From Parafrankia sp. EUN1f (GTDB lineage: Bacteria; Actinomycetota; Actinomycetes; Frankiales; Frankiaceae), in the NCBI RefSeq assembly GCF_000177675.1, contig NZ_ADGX01000001.1, positions 62,001-126,000 of the forward strand: DNA of 64,000 bases, written 5' to 3'. A program made the translations under genes and the position numbers. This document shows, piece after piece, positions 33,291 through 41,516 of the stretch. Below the pieces are notes generated by a model that ran no database searches, was not told where the DNA came from, and saw only the letters and a program-made list of their open reading frames with translations. Positions within the stretch are counted from its first letter, which is position 1. The number at the start of each line of letters is the position of its first letter.

Positions 33291-35054
33291 TTGACCCAGA
33301 TTGAGAGATCGCCGCAAGAGGATCTCCCCCGCCGGTCCCTGCTCTCAGTAGTCGTGGGCTCCATTGTTTGCGGAATCATCGTCACCGGTGCAGTCGGCTA
33401 TTTTGGTTGGACGTTCTTAGAGCGACTCGATTCAAACAATAATGTGGATTCTACCGAGGCGTTGGAACTCGCTAAATTCGCATTGACCGTAACGGCCGGC
33501 CTTGGCGCCGTCATAGCCTTGGTTGTTGCCTATCGTCGTCAGCGAGTTGACGAAGCGGCGCACCACCTCTCAGCAATGGCAGGGCATCGGGATCAGATTC
33601 GCTTGCTGAGCGAAAGATTCTCGACTGCGTCGACACTTCTCGGTAACCAGGAGGCGGCAGCCACTCGACTTGCCGGAGTTTACGCAATGGCTACTTTGGC
33701 CGACGAATGGGAGGACCAGAGGCAGTCATGTGTGGATGTTCTGTGCGCATATCTGAGGTTGCCCTATAGTCTAACCGACCTAGACAGGGCGGAACGTCAG
33801 GTGCGGTTCGCCGTGTACTCTGTGATTCGTAGTCATCTTTCGCCGGAATCTCCCATATCCTGGCGGAATCTGTCCTTCGATCTGTCGGACGCCAATCTTT
33901 GTGATGGATCCTTGGCGGGGATTGAGATAACGGAAGGGTCGCTCTCTCTAGCCAACTCTATCGTGTCGAAACCGGGCTTTTCCCTGGATGGTGCAGAGTT
34001 TCGCAATGCCACCGTCGACCTCTCCGGACTGAGGGTGGAAAGCGGGAAACTCTCATTCACAGGAACAATATTTATCGATTCCATCGTCAATGCGTACGCA
34101 AGTAGCGTGCTATCGGATGGAGTTATTGACTTCGGCAATGCAAATATCTTCGGTAGGAGCGCACTGAAATTTGAGAAGATGAGCCTGAATGGAGGGTGGT
34201 TAAACTTCGATCGCACAAGTATTTTGTGGGACCGGACTGCCAGGATGCCGCCACACGAATCCAGTATATCTTTCAAGGACTCGAAGTTCGACGGAGGGCT
34301 GTGCACGTTCCGAAACATGGAGGTTGAGTCGAGCCGCATTGGAATTCATTCGGATCGACGTCCATCCCCAATTGATTTCAGCTCGACCAGGAGTACGAAT
34401 TCTATTGTCAGCTTTAGTAAGGCTACCCTGCCGGACGGTCGAATTAATCTTGGTTCAATGCGAATCGACGGGGGCAAGCTTAGCTTCGAAAGGATGAGGG
34501 TCGGGGACGGTCTCATCGACCTATCCGGCGCAGTCTTGAGCGACGGTTGGATCAGCTTCGACGACGCAAAATTTTCTACAAGCGGCGACGCCGATGACAA
34601 CCTCATCATTCCGACCTGGCTCCGCAATCTCGACGGAAAGACCAATGAAGAGCGGCGCACGGTAAGGTACCTATCCCTAGACCACCCTCCGAGCTTTTTG
34701 GACTTCTCTGGGGCGACGCTTGACGGTGGAAATATCACATTCGAGGGGATGGACGCGACCTACGGAAAGATTGATTTTGTCGATTGTCGGCTAACGGCGA
34801 CAGCGATATGGGTGGCGACATGGTCGATTGGTAGCGCAGTCTGGGACTTCTGGCTATCGGAGTTCTCTGGCGGGCTATTCGTATTTGCACTTCCATCTAA
34901 TATGGTGTTCCTGATCGACGCCGATCAGGTGAGTGGAAGGCCATTCGCGGTCATTGAGAGACGATTTCACCATGGGAGCGAAGATGAATTGAGGATGGTT
35001 GGAAGTTTGGAGGAAATTAGTCGCCACGTCTATGGAATAAGTGTTTCAGAGTAA
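33291..35054 (+). CDS. Membrane-anchored protein with pentapeptide-like repeat domain, low GC
   Basis: This 587-aa protein has two membrane segments at the N-terminus (VVVGSIVCGIIVTGAVGYFGW and FALTVTAGLGAVIALVVAY, about residues 20-42 and 67-85), a helical segment (HRDQIRLLSERFSTASTLLG), then about 350 residues of short beta repeats with pattern x-L/F-x-x-A/G-x-F/I (for example SDGWISFDDAKFS, DGGNITFEGMDA). These look like a right-handed beta-helix related to pentapeptide repeats. Its base composition is visibly lower in GC than all neighbours, which points to recent transfer. GGAGG precedes the start. Function unknown; similar proteins occur in phage-resistance islands, so defence is one hypothesis. 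Confidence 0.7.
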   Translation: MTQIERSPQEDLPRRSLLSVVVGSIVCGIIVTGAVGYFGWTFLERLDSNNNVDSTEALELAKFALTVTAGLGAVIALVVAYRRQRVDEAAHHLSAMAGHRDQIRLLSERFSTASTLLGNQEAAATRLAGVYAMATLADEWEDQRQSCVDVLCAYLRLPYSLTDLDRAERQVRFAVYSVIRSHLSPESPISWRNLSFDLSDANLCDGSLAGIEITEGSLSLANSIVSKPGFSLDGAEFRNATVDLSGLRVESGKLSFTGTIFIDSIVNAYASSVLSDGVIDFGNANIFGRSALKFEKMSLNGGWLNFDRTSILWDRTARMPPHESSISFKDSKFDGGLCTFRNMEVESSRIGIHSDRRPSPIDFSSTRSTNSIVSFSKATLPDGRINLGSMRIDGGKLSFERMRVGDGLIDLSGAVLSDGWISFDDAKFSTSGDADDNLIIPTWLRNLDGKTNEERRTVRYLSLDHPPSFLDFSGATLDGGNITFEGMDATYGKIDFVDCRLTATAIWVATWSIGSAVWDFWLSEFSGGLFVFALPSNMVFLIDADQVSGRPFAVIERRFHHGSEDELRMVGSLEEISRHVYGISVSE

Positions 35055-35283
35055 AATTTGACGGGGCGACAATCCGATACATCCTCCCTCGTTTTTCGTG
35101 ATCCGTGGACACATGCAGATTCCTCGACCCACTTTCTAGGTGCTCAAAATTTCGCCGTGGTTACTATTCTAGGTATGCCGGGAAGTGTGCTAGATCTAGC
35201 GGTTCACCTAGTGGCCGATTGGGGCTGTATCTGATCTCCGGCGTCCTAGCGGCTGGCTCGCAGAATGTCCAGGAAATGCGAAA

Positions 35284-35313
35284 AAGGGGCGCCTGGGGGC
35301 GCCCCTTCCTTTT
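35284..35313. terminator. Intrinsic terminator with A/T flanks
   Basis: AAGGGGCGC and GCGCCCCTT form a 9-bp stem with a 6-base loop, preceded by AAA and followed by CCTTTT. It can act on both strands, for the low-GC gene and the convergent gene at 35325. Confidence 0.75.
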
Positions 35314-35324
35314 CGCTGAACGAT

Positions 35325-35738
35325 CTATGAAGTGGGGTGGGTGATGTCGTTGAGGTGGCGTCCGTACAGGCGGTAGATGCGGGCGTCGAGGATGGTGCGG
35401 AAGTCGGCCTCGGCCAGCGTCGGGGGGTCGGTGGTGGTGTCGACGGTGGGTGTCCAGCCGACGGGGCCGTCGGTGTCGGGGTAGGTCGGGCGCCGGGCGG
35501 GTGTGGGGATGGGGCCGAAGGTCAGGATGACGGTCGGGTCGGTGGGTTCTGCGGGTCGGTGGTCGAGGTAGACGACGCGGGGCAGGGTTGCGGTGACGTC
35601 GATGAGGTCGTGGAGGTCGGCGCCGGGGGTGAGGGTGAGTCCGTAGAGTCCCCGGTCGGTGCGGCGGACGGAGACGAAGCGTTGGCCGTCGAACGGGTTG
35701 CGCCAGGGGCCGTGGTCGGGGGGCTGAATACTGGGCAC
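35325..35738 (-). CDS. Small hypothetical protein of the element
   Basis: The 137-aa protein starts at GTG 35738 (AGGAG 10 nt upstream); a longer frame begins at 35846. It contains FDGQRFVSVRRTDRGLYGL, then a Thr/Pro-rich stretch, and ends LNDITHPTS. I do not recognise a family. It is divergent from the small HTH gene, and the two share a TTGGGGT repeat region. Possibly a regulator-controlled partner of the HTH protein. Confidence 0.55.
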   Translation of the reverse strand: MPSIQPPDHGPWRNPFDGQRFVSVRRTDRGLYGLTLTPGADLHDLIDVTATLPRVVYLDHRPAEPTDPTVILTFGPIPTPARRPTYPDTDGPVGWTPTVDTTTDPPTLAEADFRTILDARIYRLYGRHLNDITHPTS

Positions 35739-35826
35739 AGGGTCACGTCTCCTGTCGGTGGCAGGGGTGTGGTCCAGGTCCGGGGACGGTGTGCCAGCAC
35801 TGACCTCGGACCGCTGCGTGGACCTC

Positions 35827-35867
35827 TTGGGGTAGGGCAACCCCAATGGTAGGTGGCTGTTTGGGGT
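35827..35867. promoter_or_regulatory. TTGGGGT repeats in a divergent promoter
   Basis: TTGGGGT at 35827, its inverted copy ACCCCAA at 35840-35846 and a direct copy at 35861-35867 lie between the two divergent genes. A TATACC box near 35874 could be a -10 for the HTH gene. They look like operators for the HTH protein. Confidence 0.5.
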
Positions 35868-35887
35868 TGGGCTATACCATCGCGGCC

Positions 35888-36085
35888 GTGACCGACGAAT
35901 CGCTGTGGACGACCGGCGACATCGCCAAGGAGCTTGGGGTCACGACAGAGCGGGCGCGTCAGCTCTCGCACCGGCCGGACTTCCCGGTGCCGGTGCAGAC
36001 GGTCCGGCACTTCCGGCTGTGGCGCGCGTCGGACGTTCAGGAGTGGATCGCCCGGCGTCGGCCTGCCCCTGACGATGGCACGTGA
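35888..36085 (+). CDS. Small HTH protein, excisionase/AlpA-like
   Basis: The 65-aa protein starts at GTG 35888, possibly leaderless after TATACC. It has the short MerR/excisionase-like pattern LWTTGDIAKELGVTTERARQL followed by RPDFPVPVQ and RHFRLWRASDVQEWI. That is the helix-turn-helix and wing of AlpA/Xis-type proteins, which regulate or direct excision of integrated elements. A longer frame from 35846 lacks similarity. Inside a serine-integrase element it is a good recombination directionality factor or repressor candidate. Confidence 0.65.
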   Translation: MTDESLWTTGDIAKELGVTTERARQLSHRPDFPVPVQTVRHFRLWRASDVQEWIARRRPAPDDGT

Positions 36086-36737
36086 TCTGTGGCCTGAGAT
36101 CCGACCGTCGGTTGTCGCCCGGCGGCCCCTCCGGTCCCCGGAGAGCCGGCGGACAGTGACGAATAAGGCTGCGTTGGGCGCGGGTCGGTGGTGCTTGCTG
36201 CAAGCGGCACGGCTGCTTGCGTAAGCACCCCTGTAAAGCGGGCGAAACTGGCGCTGAACTGGGTGTTTTCGTGTAAGCGGCCAAGCTGGCGGATCGCGAA
36301 AACCGGGCAAAACCAGCCTTGAGACCCCGCCCCACGTCCGACTGCAAACCGTCGGCGATCGGACGTTCGCCGCGCGGTCGATCACCGACGGTAGCCGGCG
36401 GGGTGGCCTTGCGGTGGATCTGGGGACGGTCTCGGTGTGTTCGCGGGCCGTGGTCCCCGTGGATGTCCGTACCGGTCACGCATGGTTGCCACGGTCATCA
36501 CGTGATAGTGAGGATGTGGGTGAGCCCCGCGCCGGCCGGTCTGGCCCTTCACGTGATTGACCAGGGTGTCCTTCGATCGATCTGCCGGCTGTGTCGGTGC
36601 GGGGCTCGTGTGCGCTCACCGGACGGGCGGGTGACCTTATAGGAGCCTGGCCAGAGGCCCCGTCACTGTCTTGTCCGCCGCCCGGCTGGTGCGTGCCGCA
36701 CCCCGTCGATCGAGGTGAAGGGACGGCTGTCGTCACG
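36086..36737. other. Non-coding DNA upstream of the IS110-type gene
   Basis: About 650 bp with no supported gene, just upstream of a transposase of the IS110 family. In this family the bridge RNA is encoded in a non-coding end of the element, often upstream of the gene. I cannot fold or align it by eye. The motif ATAGGAGC at 36639-36646 recurs at 38260-38267, downstream. Confidence 0.4.
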
Positions 36738-37810
36738 ATGGCACAGCAGCGGCAGGCAGTCGACGTCGTCGGTGGTGTGGACACCCACCGGGACACCCAC
36801 ACGGCGGCGGTGCTCGACACGGCCGGGCGCCAGCTTGGCTCGGCGCAGTTCCCGGCGACAGCGGCTGGCTACGGCCAGCTGCTGGAGTGGATGTGCGGCT
36901 TCGGGACTGTGGTGAAGGTCGGGGTCGAGGGGACCGGTTCCTACGGTGCGAACCTGACCCGGTATCTGACCGGGGCGGGTGTCACGGTGGTCGAGATCGA
37001 TCGTCCCGATCGCAAGACGCGGCGCTGGCAGGGCAAGTCCGACCCGGTCGACGCGGACGCCGCTGCCCGCGCGGTGCTGGCGGGGCGACGTACCGGGGTC
37101 CCGAAGGATCGTGACGGGAGGGTCGAGGCGGTACGCGCGTTGCGGGTCGCCCGCCGTGGGGCGGTCAGCCACCGTGCGGACGTGGTCAGGCAGATGAAGG
37201 CGCTGATCGTGACCGCACCGGAACCGGTCCGCGCCGCACTGTCCGGGCTGACCACGGCCCGGCTGGTCGCCGTGTGCGCCGAGGTCGAGGTTTCCGCCGC
37301 CCAGGCGGGGGATCCGGCGGTGGCGGTCCGCCTGGCGCTGCGCAGCCTCGCCTGCCGCGTGCGGCACCTGTCCGATGAGATCGTCGACCTGGACAAGGTC
37401 ATCGGCCGGCTTGTCGCCGTGGTCGCCCCGAAGCTGCTCGCCGTGAACGGTGTCGGTGCCGACTGCGCTGGCCAGCTTCTCGTCAGCGCGGGTGACAACC
37501 CCGACCGGCTGCGTTCCGAGGCGGCGTTCGCGATGCTCTGCGGTGTCGCTCCGCTGCCTGCCTCGTCCGGGCGGACGCACCGCTACCGGCTCAACCGCGG
37601 CGGGGACCGCCAGGCCAACGCCGCGCTCTACCGGGTCGTGCTCTGCCGGCTGCGTTGGGCCCGGCCACCCAGGCCTACTCCCAGCGCCGCACCGCCGAAG
37701 GCAAGACCAAGAAAGAGATCATCCGCTGCCTCAAACGCTACGTCGCCCGGGAGATCTACACGATCCTCACCGCCACTGCCCTATCGAACGATCTTTCTGC
37801 GGCTGCGTGA
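36738..37810 (+). pseudogene. IS110-family transposase, frameshifted near the C-terminus
   Basis: The N-terminal RuvC-like DEDD domain is present: VDTHRDTHTAAVLD (Asp), VEGTGSYG (Glu), KSDPVDADAAARAV (Asp, Asp). The C-terminal Transposase_20 domain is present with PLPASSGRTHRYRLNRGG, carrying the serine. At about 37660 the frame breaks: the reading shifts and the family's usual RTAEGKTKKEIIRCLKRYV segment is found in another frame, ending at TGA 37808-37810. The coding frame without correction runs to about 37910 but with unrelated residues. The element may be inactive. ATG 36738 is the chosen start. The IS lies inside the integrated element. Confidence 0.75.
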
Positions 37811-37906
37811 CCTTTCTGGGAACCTTGACGGAGGAGGACCGCTGCTGCCGATCGGGGGCCGGATCAGATCACGGCCGGCGCCGCGTTCCAGGGGAGGTCT
37901 CGCGTC

Positions 37907-38224
37907 GTGATGTGGCACTGGATCATGCTGGCCTCCTTCTCTGTCACCCTGCTACCCGCAGGACTGGCCCTGACCGCCGACCGGGCGCCACGCCGCCTGC
38001 GCGCCAGGATAGGGCCGGTGCGCCCGGTGGGCTGGGGCGTGCTGCTGATCTACGCCGCAGCGCCCGTCGACACGGTCCCGCGCCTGGCTGGCGCTTCCCT
38101 TGACGTGATCTTCGTGTGCAGCACTGCCGGCGGCGTCCTGTGCCTCGCCGGCGCCCTGCTGGGGCGCGTCAGCATCTATCGGTATCAGAGCCGCGCCACC
38201 GATGGACCATGGACCGCCAGCTGA
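37907..38224 (+). CDS. Small integral membrane protein
   Basis: The 105-aa protein starts at GTG 37907 (GGGGAGG 9 nt upstream). It has two or three hydrophobic segments: WIMLASFSVTLLPAGLAL, PVGWGVLLIYAAAPV, and LDVIFVCSTAGGVLCLAGALL. I do not recognise a family. It follows the broken transposase and could be IS cargo or an independent gene of the integrated element. Moderately confident it is real because of the ribosome site and clean membrane pattern. Confidence 0.55.
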   Translation: MMWHWIMLASFSVTLLPAGLALTADRAPRRLRARIGPVRPVGWGVLLIYAAAPVDTVPRLAGASLDVIFVCSTAGGVLCLAGALLGRVSIYRYQSRATDGPWTAS

Positions 38225-38361
38225 TCAAGGTCGGACACGCTCATGTGCGCTTGACATCCATAGGAGCATCAGTGGGTAGCGGCGGACCGGTTCTTGGCCG
38301 CGGTGCGCGCGACCATTCCGATTACTAATCGTAATGGTCGGCACCTCGTCGGGAGCACGAG

Positions 38362-38440
38362 CTGTTAGCGGCAGGGGTGCTAACTGTTAGCACCACCGTT
38401 AGCGGGCCATAGTGCTTCTGAGCTGGGACTTAGCGTGTTA
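38362..38440. repeat. GTTAGC iteron-like repeats
   Basis: Four direct GTTAGC and one inverted GCTAAC copy, all within 80 bp, spaced irregularly; a fifth near-copy (CTTAGC) lies within. Confidence 0.7.
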
Positions 38441-38608
38441 GCGGGTGCCTCGTCGAAACGGCGAAAAGCCGCCGAAACGAGTGTCCGACCCCTCCTCGTG
38501 CCGGGCCGCGTGCGGCAGGCCGGTCCAACCCTCCCGCTTGCGATAGTCGCTTAGAGTGATTGATTGCCGAAGTCGTCGATGGGCGCGACCATCGGTCGGG
38601 CGGGCCGC

Positions 38609-38767
38609 CGGTGGTAGCGGTAGCGGCAATGCCGCCCGGCGCACCCCCATCTACAGCCGATCGCGGCCGGTCGGCGGTTCCGGCCGCTACCCGCTACCTT
38701 CACCAATGTCCGCAGGTCAGACCCGGTCCGACCGGTAGCGCCACGGGTAGCGCCACCGCTACCCGTG
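38609..38767. repeat. GGTAGCG repeats with a perfect palindrome
   Basis: GGTAGCG or its inverse occurs at least seven times. The last part is the perfect inverted repeat CACGGGTAGCG-CCAC-CGCTACCCGTG at 38742-38767. Confidence 0.7.
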
Positions 38768-38965
38768 CCGGCCAGCGCGCTACCTCACTGCGTCAAGCGT
38801 CGCCGTATCTGGTCTTGCGTCAGTGGTGATGGCCTGTCGCTGGCCTTACGTCATCCGGGGCCTAGGGTGGCCCGTCAAGTTTCCGTTCCAACTGATCACG
38901 GCGACCCGGGCCTGGCGTCGGGGGCGGCGCACAGCGTCGGCGGGATGGGCGTAGACAATGGCGCG

Positions 38966-39484
38966 ATGCCCGATGATGAGTCACGACCAGTCTGGCCGAC
39001 CAATGCGGCCGGAGAGACCTACGGCTCGGCAGTGCCGGCCGTGAAGCTCGGCCTGCCTCAAAGCGACTGGCCGGACCTGATCTCGGCGGGGCTCAGGGAC
39101 GGGAAGCGCGGCTACATCAGGCGGACCGAAATGGAAGCTGCGCGCGGTACCTATCTGCCCCCCGCCGAATTCGCCGAATGGAACAAGAAGGCCGCGGCAC
39201 GGCGTGCGGCCGGAGAGCGCACCCTGATCCCGGTCTACGAGCAGGACGGCGTGACCGTCATCGGCACGTTCGTAATGGGCTCCGCCGAACCTGCCCTGCC
39301 AGCGTCGCCAGGGCGGCCTGGAGGTGTGCGGCGCGCCGCCGCTCCAGCCAGTGACGCTCCAGCCAGCGACGCTCCAGTCGCGTGGTTCCTCGGCGGAGAG
39401 CCCAGACCGGATGACCGGACTCCGGCGGAGAGGCCAGACCGGATGACGGGGCCCCATCCCGACACCGACAACACGAACGACTGA
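38966..39484 (+). CDS. Conserved hypothetical protein of actinobacterial elements
   Basis: The 172-aa protein starts at ATG 38966 (ATG 38945 also in frame). It reads MPDDESRPVWPTNAAGETYG, then AGLRDGKRGYIRRTEME and IPVYEQDGVTVIGTFVMG, a pattern I know from many small actinomycete proteins of unknown function. The C-terminal third is Ala/Pro/Asp rich with a short ASDAP tandem. A TAGACA box directly before the ATG fits a leaderless transcript. Located in the integrated element; function not known. Confidence 0.6.
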   Translation: MPDDESRPVWPTNAAGETYGSAVPAVKLGLPQSDWPDLISAGLRDGKRGYIRRTEMEAARGTYLPPAEFAEWNKKAAARRAAGERTLIPVYEQDGVTVIGTFVMGSAEPALPASPGRPGGVRRAAAPASDAPASDAPVAWFLGGEPRPDDRTPAERPDRMTGPHPDTDNTND

Positions 39485-39660
39485 ACCCGGCTCACAGCGC
39501 CCCTGCAGGCCAGTTCAAACATCGCCTGACACTCACCGGGCCGCGCCGCACGGCGGACGGATAGCCCCGGGTCCGCCGACGGCCGGACTCCACGCCCGGA
39601 AATGGGATTAATTCAAGGTCATCAAGCGTTGTAACAAGTAGGAGATGCTGTCGGTCAGGG

Positions 39661-40017
39661 TTGATCGGCGTTCTCCGGTTCTGGACCCGCCGCCCGGCAG
39701 CACCTGCCCGGCGGGCGGTGGCGTGTCTGCCCCGTTTCGCCGTTCTGGAGGCCACCACGGTCGCGTCGCCCGACCTCGCCTGCACACGCACGACACGACG
39801 GACCCGTACCCGGAAACGCAACAGCCGCGCCGTCACCGGCGCGGCTGCCACGACCGCGATCCCCACTCAACGGACACCCGACCCGGCGCCCACCCCCGGC
39901 ACGGACGACGTCCGGGAACGATGGCTCACCGAGACACTCGCCCGTGCACCGGCCTTACCCGCGCCGGTGCGGGCCCGGATCGCGCGCATCCTGCACGACC
40001 CGCCCGGCGACAACTAA
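39661..40017 (+). CDS. Small hypothetical protein, convergent with integrase
   Basis: The frame runs to 118 aa; the start is uncertain (TTG 39661 or GTG near 39718). The C-terminus TDDVRERWLTETLARAPALP then ARIARIL looks like a real helical domain seen in short actinobacterial proteins near phage-like integrases; the N-terminal part is basic and low in complexity. Its stop overlaps that of the integrase by 4 bases in convergent orientation. Low confidence that the N-terminus is correct. Confidence 0.4.
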   Translation: MIGVLRFWTRRPAAPARRAVACLPRFAVLEATTVASPDLACTRTTRRTRTRKRNSRAVTGAAATTAIPTQRTPDPAPTPGTDDVRERWLTETLARAPALPAPVRARIARILHDPPGDN

Positions 40018-41456
40018 TCCTGACCGGCAGCGTCGGTCTCGTGCTGCCGCCAGTGCACCGTCACCCGGTTGGGGTCGAACGGCTTGCGGCCCCAACCGGT
40101 CGGTGCGACCTCGATCCGGTCGACCAGCAGCGTGAGGATCGACCGGCGCCGCATCAGCTCACCCGACTCCCACGCGGCGATCGCGTCCGGGCCGGGCAGG
40201 ACGACCCGTCGCAGGGCCTCCTGCTCGGCTTGGCGCCGCAGATCGTTGCGTTCCGTCTCCGCGGCGCGGTGCGCGCTGCCGTACGCCTCATCCGACAGCT
40301 CCCCGCGCGCCCACATCCCGGCCAACCGGTCCATCCGCGACCCCAGCTCCGCGAGCTTCGCCGCGCTGGTCGACGGACCCTCCTCGGCCGTGTACTCGGC
40401 GTACGCCCGCAACCGGCGTCCGATCAGGTCGGTCAGAAGGTCTTCGACCGGCCGTGCCGGTACGTGAACCTTCGTCGCGCACGAGTCGCCGATCACCGAG
40501 CAACGGAACGCATCCGGCCGCCGGCTGCTGACGGTGCTGCGCATCCGGGTTCCGCAGGTCGCGCAGACCATGAACCCGGCGAGGAGCTGCTTCACCTCGT
40601 TGCCGGGCACGATCCGGCGGGCCGCCCGCTCCTCGATGGTGGCCTTCAGCGCCTGCCACTCCTCCACCGGCAGGATCGGCTCCCAGTCGCCCGGGGCCAC
40701 GATGTTGTCGTAGCCCTTGAAGCTGCGCAGCCCGGCGATGCCCGGCTTGACGAGCATCCGCCCCAGCACCGGGCCGTCCCACCACTTCCGACCTTGCGCG
40801 GTCGGCACGCCGCGCCGGTTGAGGTCCATCGCGATCGCGTGCACCGATTCGCCGCGCATCACCCGGCGGGCCACTTCCCGCAGGATCTCGGCTTCGTCCG
40901 GCTGGATCAGCCAGGTCACGACGATCTCATCGCCGATGATCTCGCGCTTGCGCTGGTAACCGTAGGGCCGCTTCCCGCCGGGGAACCGGCCCTGGTCCGC
41001 CATCCGGACGTGCGCGCGGGTCACCCGCGCGGAGATCTTCTCCGACTCGTTGGTGTCCTTCACCCCATCGGAGTCGAACTGCCCCCGACCGACCTCACTG
41101 GCGAAGTCGTAGACCGTCCCGTCGGTCGTGTAGACCTTGCCGTGCACCGCCTCCATCAGGTCGATGAACTCGGCCCGCTGCAGACGCTGGCGGACGAGAC
41201 GGCTGCCCCGGACACAGCCCACAGCCGTCCACCTGCCCGCCCGGATGTCCCGGATCAGCCGGTTGTACTCCGGGCGCTCAGCATCCTTGTTGAACGCGGA
41301 GATGTCGTTGTCCTCGTAGACCTCACCCAACACCAGGCCGGGGGTCCGCTCGATGAGGTCGATGACGTCCGAGGTCTGGTCACTGACCCCGTGCCGCTTG
41401 CCGTACCGGTCATAGGAGATCCGGACGTAGACCGCGACCGGGACGTCACCGGACAT
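40014..41456 (-). CDS. Serine integrase (large serine recombinase)
   Basis: The protein is 480 aa from the ATG at 41456. The N-terminal resolvase domain starts AVYVRISYDRYG with the nucleophile Ser near residue 14, and continues VYEDNDISAFN and AVGCVRGSRLVRQ. The recombinase domain holds GRFPGGKRPYGYQRKRE and LVKPGIAGLRSFKGYD. A zinc ribbon (CATCGTRMRST, later FRCS) and a coiled-coil-containing C-terminus follow. Enzymes of this kind catalyse phage or element integration between attP and attB without host factors. The gene starts 55 bp from the right attachment core. It is the likely mover of the whole 30328-41516 element. Confidence 0.95.
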   Translation of the reverse strand: MSGDVPVAVYVRISYDRYGKRHGVSDQTSDVIDLIERTPGLVLGEVYEDNDISAFNKDAERPEYNRLIRDIRAGRWTAVGCVRGSRLVRQRLQRAEFIDLMEAVHGKVYTTDGTVYDFASEVGRGQFDSDGVKDTNESEKISARVTRAHVRMADQGRFPGGKRPYGYQRKREIIGDEIVVTWLIQPDEAEILREVARRVMRGESVHAIAMDLNRRGVPTAQGRKWWDGPVLGRMLVKPGIAGLRSFKGYDNIVAPGDWEPILPVEEWQALKATIEERAARRIVPGNEVKQLLAGFMVCATCGTRMRSTVSSRRPDAFRCSVIGDSCATKVHVPARPVEDLLTDLIGRRLRAYAEYTAEEGPSTSAAKLAELGSRMDRLAGMWARGELSDEAYGSAHRAAETERNDLRRQAEQEALRRVVLPGPDAIAAWESGELMRRRSILTLLVDRIEVAPTGWGRKPFDPNRVTVHWRQHETDAAGQD

Positions 41457-41495
41457 GTGCGGAGTGTACGACGCTGTGGGCCCATAAATGGCGGG

Positions 41496-41516
41496 CATGA
41501 TCGTGCGCATAGCCAG
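41496..41516. other. Right attachment site (attR)
   Basis: Arm CATGATCG (41496-41503), then 7 bases, then core AGCCAG (41511-41516). The chromosomal arm TCGCCGC is at 41524-41530. Confidence 0.75.

Larger units (their letters stand above)
38225..38965. other. Repeat-rich intergenic region
   Basis: About 740 bp with no supported gene. It holds the GTTAGC cluster at 38362-38440 and the GGTAGCG family at 38609-38767. Confidence 0.55.
30328..41516. mobile_element. Integrated element split into a 13E12-type HNH gene, serine-integrase type
   Basis: The ends share the core AGCCAG (30328-30333 and 41511-41516). The flanking gene halves join in frame across it. A serine integrase gene starts 55 bp inside the right end. 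The joined element ends give arms CATGATCG and CGATCATG around the core (attP-like), and the joined flanks give arms GCGGCGA and TCGCCGC (attB-like). M. tuberculosis phiRv1 integrates into REP13E12 repeats with a serine integrase, so the target choice has precedent. Cargo is listed in the entries within. No capsid, portal or conjugation gene is seen, so it may be a satellite or a remnant. Confidence 0.85.

Noticed and set aside
35284-38767. CRISPR array
   Set aside because: The repeats here are 6-7 bases with irregular spacing, not regular 20-40 bp repeats with spacers. No cas gene is present.
38560-38829. Plus-strand open frames across the repeat field
   Set aside because: The translation is just the repeats read out (Ala/Thr/Gly/Ser) with no start signal; the region is better explained as a repeat field.
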